The position numbers were made by a program, and so were the translations under genes. Positions 8,483 to 16,835 of a stretch of 64,000 bases of DNA are shown here, in pieces. Source of the stretch: Planctomycetota bacterium (GTDB taxonomy: Bacteria; Planctomycetota; Phycisphaerae; WQYP01); NCBI GenBank assembly GCA_021818445.1, contig JAKAEB010000002.1:1-64000 (forward strand), written 5' to 3'. The notes beneath the pieces were generated by a model that was given only the letters and a program-made list of their open reading frames with translations, was not told the origin of the DNA and did not search any database. Every line of letters begins with the position of its first letter. Within the stretch, counting starts at the first letter, position 1.

Positions 8483-9900
8483 TGCGAAGACGCGAGTTTC
8501 TGGCAGCCACCACAGCCGCAGCGCTTTACGCCAACGGCACCAAAGTCAGCAGAGCCAGGACAGCCCCGGGTTCACTGCGACCATCACCATCGAAACGTAA
8601 GTTTGTTTCCAAGGCGGTCGACCGCTTCGTAAATGATGTTCGCGCACGCATACATGATCACGAGTTGGCCTGGATGTTTGAAAATTGCTTTCCCAACCCG
8701 CTGGATACGACGGTGGATTTCAGCAATGCCGGCGGAACACCAGATACATTTGTCATCACGGGCGACATTCCTGCCATGTGGCTGCGCGATACGATGCATC
8801 AAATGTGGCCCTATCTTAATTTGGCAAAACGCGATGCCCACCTCCGGGACATGCTGCGGGGGGTTATTCACCGGATGGTGTCGTGCATTATGATATCCCC
8901 TTACGCCGAAGCGTTTCTGAAAAGCCCGAAAGATAAATCCATCTGGACGTCCGATCTCACGCACATGGCACCGGGCGTATGGGAGCATAAGTGGGAAGTC
9001 GACTCGATCTGTGCTGTGATTCGATTTTCGCATGGGTATTGGACCACCACCGGCGATACCACGCCATTTAATTCAGCTTGGCAACTCGCCATGAAGCGGG
9101 TGGTGCAAACGTTGCAAACGCAGCAGCGGATTAAAGGGCCGGGGCCATACCGCTTTCAGCGAGATACACCCAACAGCACCGATACGCTTCCGCGTGGTGG
9201 GCTGGGTTTTCCTGGCAATCCGGTTGGACTGGTATTCACCATGTTCCGCCCCTCCGATGACGCGGTCACCTATCCGCTGCACATACCGGATAACCTGATG
9301 GCCGCAAGGGAATTAAAAAACCTGGGGGAAATGCTCAGAGCCATCCACGGGGATGCCGAGCAGATTCGTCTGTGCGATGCATTTGCCTCGGCACTCGATG
9401 CGGCGGTTAAAACCTACGGCATAATTCAACAACCGGCGTCTGAAAGCCTTTACGCTTACGAAGTGGACGGTTTTGGTAATGCGATTTTAATGGACGACGC
9501 TAATTGGCCCAGCGTGCTCTCACTCCCCTGGTTCGATGCCTGCAAATTGACGGACCGTGCTTATCAGGCTTCTCGCCAACGTATCTGGAGCCGCCACAAC
9601 CCTTATTTTTATCAGGGCAAATATAGGGGTATCGGCAGCATCCATACACCAGCAGGAAACATCTGGCCCATGAGTCTTATCATGTACGGATTGACCGCCA
9701 ATCATCCCCGTGAAGTCGCCTGGGCGCTGAAAGCCCTCAAGGACACCAGTGCGGGTACCGGATTTATTCATGAATCATTTAACCAGGATGACCCGGCCAC
9801 GTTCACCCGTCCGTGGTTTGCGATGGCCAATGCAATGTTTGGGGAGTTGGTTGTCCGGACACTGCATCAATTTCCGGATGTGCTGACCGGCCCACTTTGA
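8482..9900 (+). CDS. GH125-family exo-alpha-1,6-mannosidase
   Basis: GH125 enzymes are metal-independent inverting exo-alpha-1,6-mannosidases. The 472-residue protein has a Tat-like leader (MRRREFLAATTAAALYANG). The family blocks GDIPAMWLRDTMHQMWPYL near residues 93-111 and then WTSDLTHMAPGVWEHKWEVD are clear; YQGKYRGIGSIHTP and FIHESFNQDDP follow toward the end. The start at 8482 is fixed by the twin-arginine leader, by an AGGAGG about 9 bases upstream, and by overlap with the GH76 stop. With GH76 it forms a complete alpha-1,6-mannan module acting outside the cytoplasm. No transporter is adjacent. Confidence 0.92.
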   Translation: MRRREFLAATTAAALYANGTKVSRARTAPGSLRPSPSKRKFVSKAVDRFVNDVRARIHDHELAWMFENCFPNPLDTTVDFSNAGGTPDTFVITGDIPAMWLRDTMHQMWPYLNLAKRDAHLRDMLRGVIHRMVSCIMISPYAEAFLKSPKDKSIWTSDLTHMAPGVWEHKWEVDSICAVIRFSHGYWTTTGDTTPFNSAWQLAMKRVVQTLQTQQRIKGPGPYRFQRDTPNSTDTLPRGGLGFPGNPVGLVFTMFRPSDDAVTYPLHIPDNLMAARELKNLGEMLRAIHGDAEQIRLCDAFASALDAAVKTYGIIQQPASESLYAYEVDGFGNAILMDDANWPSVLSLPWFDACKLTDRAYQASRQRIWSRHNPYFYQGKYRGIGSIHTPAGNIWPMSLIMYGLTANHPREVAWALKALKDTSAGTGFIHESFNQDDPATFTRPWFAMANAMFGELVVRTLHQFPDVLTGPL

Positions 9901-10046
9901 TTGATTTTCCGTGATATTCAGCCCGGATTGACGTGGTTGGAACATGACAACTTTTGGGCATGGCGGACGCAGGGAGCTGACATAGCACTCACTTGCACCC
10001 CATATTGCTTCGGGCACGCATAAGCAACGGGGCCGCAGGTCACTTT

Positions 10047-10075
10047 TTGACTTTAGTATAGTCGTAAACTATCAT
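10047..10075 (+). promoter_or_regulatory. Sigma-70 promoter of the nitroreductase gene
   Basis: TTGACT (10047-10052) and TATCAT (10070-10075) lie 17 bases apart, each matching consensus at five of six positions. The predicted start is near 10082, giving a 5' leader of about 65 bases that ends with an AAAGGA ribosome site before the ATG at 10149. Confidence 0.6.
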
Positions 10076-10148
10076 GCTTCGGTTGTCGGTATTATGCCGA
10101 TGCGTTAAGTGAAGTTGTACGGGAATTTTTACAGAAAGGAATCAAACT

Positions 10149-10751
10149 ATGGATGTCGTTCAAGCGTTGCACGAGCGTCGTGCCATCAAGCATTTCGATC
10201 CCAACCATAAGATACCACCGGAAACAAGGAAGCGTCTTCTGGACGCAGTTTTACTCGCACCCAGCGCATTTAATATTCAAAATTACCGTTTGGTCGAGGT
10301 CAGTGATCCGGCCCTCCGCAAGCAAATTCGGGCTGCGGCTTGGGACCAGGCACAGATTACTGATGCATCGCTGGTATATGTCATTTGTGGTGATCTGGCG
10401 GCCTGGAAGAAAAATCCCGCCCGTTATTGGTCCCACGCCCCGCAGCCCGTGCAGGATTTTCTTGTCCCTGCCATTGGTCAATACTACGAAGGCAAACCTC
10501 AGGTGCAGCGGGATGAGGCGATGCGATCGGCAGGCCTCATTGGCATGTCGCTGATGCTGGCGGCCAAAGACTTGGGATATGATTCCGGCCCGATGGATGG
10601 GTTTGATTTTGATGCCGTTGGCAAGTTGATTAAGCTTCCCCCCGACCATGTCGTGTGTTTTATTGTAGTGATTGGCAAAGCGACGCAACCGCCATGGCCG
10701 CGCGGCAATCGATTGGATCAGAAGGAAACGGTTATCTCAAACCATTTTTAA
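10149..10751 (+). CDS. Nitroreductase-family FMN oxidoreductase
   Basis: Members reduce nitro compounds, quinones or flavins using FMN and NAD(P)H. The 200-residue protein has the N-terminal FMN-binding pattern ERRAIKHFDPNHKIP, then LLAPSAFNIQNYRLVEV, and near the C-terminus AAKDLGYDSGPMDGFDFDAV followed by VVCFIVVIGKATQP, the layout of the YdgI/DrgA subgroup. The length is typical. A promoter sits 75 bases upstream and a strong terminator 35 bases downstream, so it is a single-gene unit. The physiological substrate cannot be read from sequence. Confidence 0.88.
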   Translation: MDVVQALHERRAIKHFDPNHKIPPETRKRLLDAVLLAPSAFNIQNYRLVEVSDPALRKQIRAAAWDQAQITDASLVYVICGDLAAWKKNPARYWSHAPQPVQDFLVPAIGQYYEGKPQVQRDEAMRSAGLIGMSLMLAAKDLGYDSGPMDGFDFDAVGKLIKLPPDHVVCFIVVIGKATQPPWPRGNRLDQKETVISNHF

Positions 10752-10785
10752 CAGGTTTGCAGATTGACTTTGAAGAGCCACCGAT

Positions 10786-10825
10786 AACCTGTGACGCAGG
10801 AAACCTTGCGTCACAGGTCTTTTTT
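10786..10825 (+). terminator. Strong intrinsic terminator after the nitroreductase
   Basis: An 11-bp perfect stem, CCTGTGACGCA (10788-10798) with TGCGTCACAGG (10807-10817), closes an 8-base loop and is followed by TCTTTTTTCC. It lies 35 bases after the nitroreductase stop codon and 65 bases before tRNA-Leu. Confidence 0.92.
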
Positions 10826-10889
10826 CCGTTTAAACTTTATTGCAGCGCCAATCGCTGAAAAAATCAAGCTCGGCTATCATGGTTGCAGC

Positions 10890-10971
10890 GCTCGGGTGGC
10901 GGAATTGGCAGACGCGCCGGATTTAGGTTCCGGTTCCGAAAGGAGTGCAGGTTCGATTCCTGTCCCGAGCA
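10890..10971 (+). tRNA. tRNA-Leu (anticodon UAG)
   Basis: The 7-bp acceptor stem GCTCGGG/CCCGAGC closes an 82-base cloverleaf. The anticodon stem CCGGA/TCCGG encloses the loop TTTAGGT, giving anticodon TAG (reads CUN leucine codons). A long variable arm follows, as in class II tRNAs, and the T-loop reads GGTTCGATTCC. CCA is not encoded. A TATCAT at 10875-10880 may be its -10 box. Confidence 0.95.
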
Positions 10972-11378
10972 TTAGCGGCGTTTTGACTCATGCGTGGTAC
11001 CCGGCGCAACTGCGTGTAAAGTAATAGTGATGAATAACCCTGCCGTTTTTTAGCCGTGGCGACTGCAACCAACGCGCCTTGCGTGGTTTTGCAAGCGTCA
11101 AGCCCGGCGACTGAACGGGGGCTGAAGGTGTGCCGCAATATTTAGATAAATCCTCGGCGGCCCGGGCGGCTTGCGACCCTTATCCATGATTTTACGACAG
11201 ATAAAAATCCTAATTGCCCAAATGTCGTTTCGCGGCTAATGTTACGCTCGGTGGCCTCGCGCATCGCCGCAGCGTGGCCATCGCCCGGGCAGGTATCTTT
11301 GTTCGTGTTGGAAAAAACACACGATGTGGTAGCTAAAGACGCTGGGGAAGCTTGGCCAAGCGCCGTTGAGGGCCGCAG
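10972..11378. other. Gene-free stretch between tRNA-Leu and the ABC transporter operon
   Basis: About 400 bases without a supportable gene. The small open frames here have no convincing ribosome site or family pattern, and one of them runs antisense across the tRNA. No clear tandem repeat, terminator or known riboswitch was seen. The last 30 bases (AAGCTTGGCCAAGCG) contain an AAGCTTGG / CCAAGC inverted repeat about 25 bases before the ATPase start, which could be an operator or leader hairpin. Confidence 0.5.
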
Positions 11379-12311
11379 ATGGACGAACAAAATGATGGGC
11401 TGCCGATTATTGAATTGGACGGCATCAGCAAAATCTTCGGCAGTGTGACCGCACTCGATAATTTAAGTATCAAAATCCGTCCGGGGGCCACGGGACTTTT
11501 AGGGCCGAACGGTTCGGGCAAGACCACACTGATACGAACGATTCTGGGGCTGATCAAACCTCATTCGGGGCGCGGCAAGGTATTCGGATTGGATATCCGC
11601 ACCCGGCAGCTTGATATTCGCCGACAGATCGGTTTTGCACCGGAAGACGACGCCTTATTTCCGGGTGTGCATGGCATTGAATCGGTGGCGTATGCTGGAG
11701 AGCTTTGCGGCATGCCGCACTCGGAGGCCATGCAGCGGGCACACGAGGTACTGGATTATGTCGGCCTCGGTGAGGTGCGCTACCGCAAGGTGGAATCCTA
11801 TTCATCAGGGATGAAGCAGCGTTTAAAGCTTGCGGCCGCCATTGTGCACGACCCCCGATTGCTTATTATGGATGAACCAACCAACGGGATGGATCCAGCC
11901 GGTCGCGAACATATCCTTAAATTGGCCAATGATCTGGCGGCCAACAAAGGGATGAGTTTAATATTTTCCAGTCACCTGCTGCCGGATGTTGAAGCGGTAT
12001 GCCGCCGCATTCTGGTGCTCTCTGGAGGCAAACTGCTTATTGAAGGTGATATCAGCGAGCTTAAAAAGGTGCATCCCAGCAGTTTTGATTTGAGGCTTAA
12101 GGAATCAACGGCTACGTTTGCCGAACATATTCGTGCCGCCGGTTGTGAAGTTGAGTTTCTCGGGGAAATACTGCGTGTAAAAATACCTGCAGGGCAGACA
12201 CGGGAACTGCTCTGGCGGCAGGCGGTGGTGCACGGGGTACAGATACGTCATCTGCGCCCGCAACAAAGCACGCTTGAAGAAGTGTTTCTGGGCGCAGTGG
12301 AGCATGCGTAA
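11379..12311 (+). CDS. ABC-2 type transporter ATP-binding protein (module 1)
   Basis: Cytoplasmic ATPase that powers the permease encoded next to it. The 310 residues contain Walker A GPNGSGKTT, a Q-loop (RRQIGFAPEDDALFP), the signature YSSGMKQRLKLAAAI, Walker B LLIMDEPTNGMDP and the switch histidine in FSSHLLPDVE. A C-terminal extension of about 90 residues ends TLEEVFLGAVEHA, as in ABC-2 drug/polysaccharide/NosF-like ATPases. The ATG at 11379 begins the ABC fold. Its TAA overlaps the next ATG. It is the first of four genes in the order ATPase-permease-ATPase-permease. Confidence 0.92.
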   Translation: MDEQNDGLPIIELDGISKIFGSVTALDNLSIKIRPGATGLLGPNGSGKTTLIRTILGLIKPHSGRGKVFGLDIRTRQLDIRRQIGFAPEDDALFPGVHGIESVAYAGELCGMPHSEAMQRAHEVLDYVGLGEVRYRKVESYSSGMKQRLKLAAAIVHDPRLLIMDEPTNGMDPAGREHILKLANDLAANKGMSLIFSSHLLPDVEAVCRRILVLSGGKLLIEGDISELKKVHPSSFDLRLKESTATFAEHIRAAGCEVEFLGEILRVKIPAGQTRELLWRQAVVHGVQIRHLRPQQSTLEEVFLGAVEHA

Positions 12312-13447
12312 TGCCGATTGTTGAGCAGGGCTATCAACATTGGTCGGGCCGCCTGTCGGGGCACACGTGGCGCTGGTTAACGGTGGCACGGCAAGGCGTG
12401 CGAATTCAATTTCGCAACCGCTTTTTGCGGTACCTTCTTTTTGCAGCATGGACGCCGGCATTTTTACTGGTTTGTGCCCTTTCCATCTGGGGTTTGCTGG
12501 AACGCAAGTCCAAGGCGATGAGCACCATCATTGCATTTTTGCGTTTTATGAATCCACATGTGATCCGGCAGCCGCAGTATTACAGCAGTGAAATCTGGAT
12601 ATTGGTGTATGGCTACTTCATGCATGTGGAATTGATGTTTTCCATGATACTGGTGCTGGTGGTCGGGCCGGGCCTGATAAGCCAGGATTTGCGGGTCAAC
12701 GCTTTGCCGCTTTATTTTTCGCGGCCGCTGCGTCGTATTGATTATTTTGTGGGTAAATGGGCGGTGATTGGTTTTTTCATCGGCATGGTGACTATTCTGC
12801 CGACCATTGTCGCCTATCTGTTCGGCGCGCTGTTCAGCTTAAATTGGACAACCGTCATCAATGGCCTCCCCATCGCACTATCGGCAATTGCGTATGGATT
12901 GGTCATCTGCATCTGCGCCGGAACACTGATGCTGGCTCTATCGGGGTTGTCGCGCAATTTGCGTTACATCGCCCTGCTTTGGCTGGGTGTGTGGTTTATT
13001 TCAAGCGTTATGAGTGCGGTATTAGCCGAAAGCCATAATGGGGCGCTGCGGTCAGAGTATTTTCATAAAGTGAGCCAACATCCCGTCGTAAGATTGGCAA
13101 ACCCAAACACGGGGGCCGTGCCGGTGGTGCAGGGGCCGGGATATTGGCGTAAAGCATGGCGACACTTTGAAGTTTATCAATGGCGGGCTGATCACCACGA
13201 CTGGCGGCCACTTTTGTCATTCACGGGTGATCTATCGCGCGTGGGCGACCATCTGCTGGGCACGAACGATGCGTGGAAAAAATTGGCCGCGCTGGAGCCA
13301 GCTCAGCGACAAAGAATCAGATTGCTTATACATTTCGGCGGGCCTTGGTATCCCTGGTACTGGTCGGCCGCGGTACTTGTTGGACTATGGGTTATTTCGG
13401 TAGGGATTTTAAGATGGTCAGTCCGATCATTGGATCGTCTGAAGTAA
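12311..13447 (+). CDS. ABC-2 type transporter permease (module 1)
   Basis: Membrane partner of the preceding ATPase. The 378-residue protein has about six hydrophobic segments, starting after a cytoplasmic N-terminus of some 40 residues: around LLFAAWTPAFLLVCALSIWG, then MFSMILVLVVGPGLIS, VIGFFIGMVTILPTIVAYL and others, plus one at the extreme C-terminus. The segment LYFSRPLRRIDYFVGKW, the coupling region of ABC-2 permeases, precedes the third helix. A soluble insertion of about 110 residues lies between the last two helices and is predicted extracytoplasmic. Substrate unknown. Start overlaps the ATPase stop; its end overlaps the second ATPase by 34 bases. Confidence 0.85.
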   Translation: MPIVEQGYQHWSGRLSGHTWRWLTVARQGVRIQFRNRFLRYLLFAAWTPAFLLVCALSIWGLLERKSKAMSTIIAFLRFMNPHVIRQPQYYSSEIWILVYGYFMHVELMFSMILVLVVGPGLISQDLRVNALPLYFSRPLRRIDYFVGKWAVIGFFIGMVTILPTIVAYLFGALFSLNWTTVINGLPIALSAIAYGLVICICAGTLMLALSGLSRNLRYIALLWLGVWFISSVMSAVLAESHNGALRSEYFHKVSQHPVVRLANPNTGAVPVVQGPGYWRKAWRHFEVYQWRADHHDWRPLLSFTGDLSRVGDHLLGTNDAWKKLAALEPAQRQRIRLLIHFGGPWYPWYWSAAVLVGLWVISVGILRWSVRSLDRLK

Positions 13448-14370
13448 AGCCGATTATTGCCTTCCATGAAGTAAGCAAATGGTATGGCAATGTCATCGGC
13501 ATCAATAAACTGACACTGGAAATAATGCCGGGCGTCTGCGGTCTGCTGGGTCCGAACGGGGCAGGAAAATCCACATTGCTGCAACTGGCAACAGGTCAGT
13601 TACGCGCGAGCCAGGGGCGTGTGGAGGTGCTTGGTGAGCGTGCTTGGAATAACCCCCACTTGAATCGGTTCATTGGTTTATGCCCTGAACAAGATGCACT
13701 TTATGAGTGGATGACGGGGCAGCAATTTATCCAGTGCTGCGCACAATTGGCAGGCCTGAACGCCCGCGCTGCAAAGGCCAAGGCTGATGAACTCATTGAG
13801 ACAGTCGGCATGACGCCGTACAGGCATAGGGTGGTGCGCGGCTATTCCAAGGGGATGCGCCAGCGGATTAAATTGGCACAGGCTCTTGTGAACGATCCAA
13901 AAGTATTATTTTTAGATGAACCCATGACGGGCACCGATCCCGTCGCCCGGCGCGATCTTCTGGAAATTATCCGTGCATTGGCCAATCAGGGTAAAACCAT
14001 CGTGGTATCCAGTCATGTGCTTTACGAAGTGCAAACACTTACACCGAATGTCATCCTGATGAATCATGGCCGCCTAGTGGCGCAGGGCGACATCCGGCAG
14101 ATACGCGATTTGATGGACAAACATCCGCACCGAATCGTATTGGTGGGACGCCAATGTCGCCAACTGGCAGCGGAATTATTGGATTATCCCGACGTGGTTG
14201 GCTTACGGTTGGGGGCGGATGGTGCGTCGGTCATGCTGGAGACACTCCGACCCGATGATTTTTATGCCCGCCTGCCGTCGCTTGCAACCGGCCATCCATG
14301 GTCTATCGATGAAGTATTTTCAGAAGATGATAATCTAGACGCCGTATTCCATTACTTGGTGGATCAATGA
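13414..14370 (+). CDS. ABC-2 type transporter ATP-binding protein (module 2)
   Basis: Second ATPase of the cluster, 318 residues from the ATG at 13414. This start is preferred because the ABC fold begins soon after it and an AGGGA lies about 9 bases upstream inside the permease gene. Walker A is GPNGAGKST, signature YSKGMRQRIKLAQAL, Walker B VLFLDEPMTGTDP and the H-loop VSSHVLYEV. The C-terminal part is about 90 residues long and ends NLDAVFHYLVDQ, the usual dimer/partner tail. It differs clearly from module 1, so this is not a recent duplication. Its stop overlaps the next ATG. Confidence 0.92.
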   Translation: MVSPIIGSSEVKPIIAFHEVSKWYGNVIGINKLTLEIMPGVCGLLGPNGAGKSTLLQLATGQLRASQGRVEVLGERAWNNPHLNRFIGLCPEQDALYEWMTGQQFIQCCAQLAGLNARAAKAKADELIETVGMTPYRHRVVRGYSKGMRQRIKLAQALVNDPKVLFLDEPMTGTDPVARRDLLEIIRALANQGKTIVVSSHVLYEVQTLTPNVILMNHGRLVAQGDIRQIRDLMDKHPHRIVLVGRQCRQLAAELLDYPDVVGLRLGADGASVMLETLRPDDFYARLPSLATGHPWSIDEVFSEDDNLDAVFHYLVDQ

Positions 14371-15287
14371 CGCCCAATCCTGTGCCTGTTCAACAATTGC
14401 CCGCCAAAACGCCACAGACGGCAGGCAAGGCGGATGTCAGTCTGGCGCGTTCCTGCTGGACGCTTTACCGACTGTCGCTCGGCCAGCATCGGCACGGCCG
14501 CCGCTGGATTGGCACGCTGGCACTGACACTTCTGCCCATGCTGATTGCCATTATTATTCGCAGTACAGATCCTTATGCGGCTCCGGGGTCAATGGAGTTT
14601 GGGCTGGTATTCATGCTGATACCGCAGGGGCTTCTGCCACTGCTTGCGCTGGTGTATGCATCGGGTATTATTCAAGACGAACAGGAAGATCAAACCATCA
14701 CATATCTGCTGGTACGACCAATTCCTAAATGGATGATGTATCTCATCAAATGGGCGGCCGCGCTTACTGCCGCAGAAATCCTCGCGATGGCGGCGATCGT
14801 CCTGACTTATGCTGCGATTTTCTGTGGTACGCATGGGGCGTCGGGATCGTTTATTCACCTTGCTGAACGCTGCCTGGTGGCGTGCACGGTTCACGGATTG
14901 GCCATTCTTGCTTATTGCGGCATATTCGGGTTGATGGGCCTGGTGACGCAGCGTGTGCTGGTGATTGGCATCCTTTATACAGCGCTTTTTGAGGGGTTAT
15001 TTGCCAATACGCCGTTCAACCTGCGCATGATCACGGTCATTTATTACGCCCGGTTGTTAATCTACCGCCTGCTTCCCCATCACGCAAAACCGGGCCTTCG
15101 AGTGCATTCAACTACCGCCAACACATGGAAGTTTATCACCGCCGGTGATCCAAATTTAAAGTTGTACCCGCATAATTGGGTTTGTGTGACGGTACTTTTA
15201 TCGACTGCGATTTTTACCAGTGCCCTCGCCGGATGGATATGCAGCAACCGCGAATTTTATGTTAAGACGCCAAACAAGACGGACTGA
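14367..15287 (+). CDS. ABC-2 type transporter permease (module 2)
   Basis: The 306-residue membrane protein pairs with the preceding ATPase, whose stop it overlaps by 4 bases. Six hydrophobic segments are visible, including LALTLLPMLIAIIIR, MLIPQGLLPLLALVYASGII and the C-terminal VCVTVLLSTAIFTSALAGWI. The motif IIQDEQEDQTITYLLVRPIPKWMMYLIKW is the ABC-2 permease coupling segment seen in GldF/NosY-like proteins. A long soluble insertion is absent, unlike module 1. The four gene products could form one heteromeric exporter or two separate ones; the sequence does not decide. Confidence 0.85.
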   Translation: MTPNPVPVQQLPAKTPQTAGKADVSLARSCWTLYRLSLGQHRHGRRWIGTLALTLLPMLIAIIIRSTDPYAAPGSMEFGLVFMLIPQGLLPLLALVYASGIIQDEQEDQTITYLLVRPIPKWMMYLIKWAAALTAAEILAMAAIVLTYAAIFCGTHGASGSFIHLAERCLVACTVHGLAILAYCGIFGLMGLVTQRVLVIGILYTALFEGLFANTPFNLRMITVIYYARLLIYRLLPHHAKPGLRVHSTTANTWKFITAGDPNLKLYPHNWVCVTVLLSTAIFTSALAGWICSNREFYVKTPNKTD

Positions 15288-15391
15288 CACCACAAAAAGT
15301 AACCGCCTGACACGCACCATGCGGAAACCCCTTCCGCCAACTAAAATATAATTAGCTTGCTCCGCCGTGTGCCGAACCGATTGGCGGAATT

Positions 15392-16801
15392 GTGGAAATG
15401 AGATGTATGGAGTCAATGCAGCCGACGCCACCCGACACAGACATGGACCAACTCACTACCGATGCTCAAGCACCCGGCCGTCCCACACTGCTCCTGCGAC
15501 TGGCCGGTGCGCCGATTATTCCCATGAGCACGCTATCGGGGGTGGGACTGCCGATCGGAGTGGCGTGGGCTAATTGGTTTGCATTTTTCAACGCATTAAG
15601 CTGGGGAGTTGTTTTAGGGGCACCGCTTTATCTGTTTGCAAAACATCTCGGTGCCGGTGATGGTTTGCTGGGGTTTATTGCGGCGCTACCGCCCCTGCTC
15701 GCGGTGCTGCATATTCCCGGTAACCATCTGATACCGAAATTGGGCTACCGACGTATGGTGCTGTGGGGTTGGGGATCGCGTACGGTGGCGATCGTTTTTA
15801 TCGCACTGATTCCGATGCTCATTCCGCAGCGAGGGATGGCCCTTTTTCTGCTGGTGCTGCTGCTGATCATTTTCAGTGCCTGTCGAGGGCTGGCTGGCGG
15901 AGCATGGATGCCGTGGCTTTCGACTCTGGTACCAACCGATGTTCGAGGTAAGTTTTTTCTCCGCGATCAGCTTTTTGGCCAAACCGGTAATGTGCTGGCG
16001 TTGATATTGGTAACCGCCATCTTTAATTTTATTCACGGGCCGATAGCCTTCTCCATCGCCTTCACGATTGCTACCTTGGGCGGCGTGGTGAGCGTACTTT
16101 GTATGACGGCCGTGCCGGATGTGACCAATATTGATTTACATGCTCAGGCGGGGACGCGCATTTCATTTGTGGAAATGCTGGCCGCGGGGCAATTTCGCCT
16201 TCTTTGTATCTTCAACGTTGCTTATATGCTGGTGATGGGCTCTTTAGTGGTCTTCACGGTGGCGTACCTTCGCGATGTAGCAAGACTGCCATCAGCGGAT
16301 ATCATCGGCCTGACGGCCTTTTCAACGCTTGGAGGCGTGGCATCGCTTTTCTGGTGCGGCAAAGTTCTCGACAGAGTTGGTTCGCGGCCAATTCTCACTG
16401 CCAGCCTGATGGCATTGGTCTTAGTTTTTTTGTCATGGTTTTTGCTTGCGGCCGGATTGATTCCCCCCCTGCTGCCGGTTCTCGGTTTGATCTATTTGGT
16501 GTCGGGTATTGCGGGTATTAATTTCTCGGCCGCCAATAATCGCCTGCAAAGCCTCCAGGTGCCGGAACTGGGCCGCAATCATCATTTTGCACTTCTGCTG
16601 GTTCTGTTGAATGTGGCGGCGGGCACCTCGCCCATTATCTGGGGATTGGTGTTGGAAGCCATCGGCAATCGCCGGTTGACCATGCTTGGTTTGACATTGA
16701 ATCGCTACGCGATTTTGTTCGGCGTCTGCGCGCTGATGCTGATACCTGTTATCGCCTTGTTGCGTCGCCTGGACGATCACCGCACGGAGGTAAAGGGTTG
16801 A
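15392..16801 (+). CDS. Major facilitator superfamily transporter
   Basis: A 469-residue protein with about 12 hydrophobic segments and a 60-residue N-terminal tail. The first half carries an MFS-like loop (GDGLLGFIAALPP, KLGYRRMVLWGW), and a second-half repeat is visible at VLDRVGSRPILTASLMALV. No family-specific substrate motif was recognised. The frame opens with GTG at 15392; ATG codons at 15398 and 15407 are equally good since the tail is not conserved. It follows the ABC cluster after 105 bases and converges on the ABC-F gene. Confidence 0.8.
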   Translation: MEMRCMESMQPTPPDTDMDQLTTDAQAPGRPTLLLRLAGAPIIPMSTLSGVGLPIGVAWANWFAFFNALSWGVVLGAPLYLFAKHLGAGDGLLGFIAALPPLLAVLHIPGNHLIPKLGYRRMVLWGWGSRTVAIVFIALIPMLIPQRGMALFLLVLLLIIFSACRGLAGGAWMPWLSTLVPTDVRGKFFLRDQLFGQTGNVLALILVTAIFNFIHGPIAFSIAFTIATLGGVVSVLCMTAVPDVTNIDLHAQAGTRISFVEMLAAGQFRLLCIFNVAYMLVMGSLVVFTVAYLRDVARLPSADIIGLTAFSTLGGVASLFWCGKVLDRVGSRPILTASLMALVLVFLSWFLLAAGLIPPLLPVLGLIYLVSGIAGINFSAANNRLQSLQVPELGRNHHFALLLVLLNVAAGTSPIIWGLVLEAIGNRRLTMLGLTLNRYAILFGVCALMLIPVIALLRRLDDHRTEVKG

Positions 16802-16803
16802 CC

Positions 16804-16822
16804 AGCGGCGGAAGTTGCCGCT
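16804..16822. terminator. Small hairpin between convergent MFS and ABC-F genes
   Basis: AGCGGC and GCCGCT pair as a 6-bp stem around a 7-base loop in the 34-base gap between the two stop codons. No U-tract follows on either strand, so terminator function is only suggested by position. Confidence 0.25.
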
Positions 16823-16835
16823 ATTAATGCACCCA

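Noticed and set aside
10923-11138. Leftward 71-residue frame next to tRNA-Leu
   Set aside because: It runs antisense through the tRNA and ends in the peptide typical of tRNA-Leu read backwards. No ribosome site.
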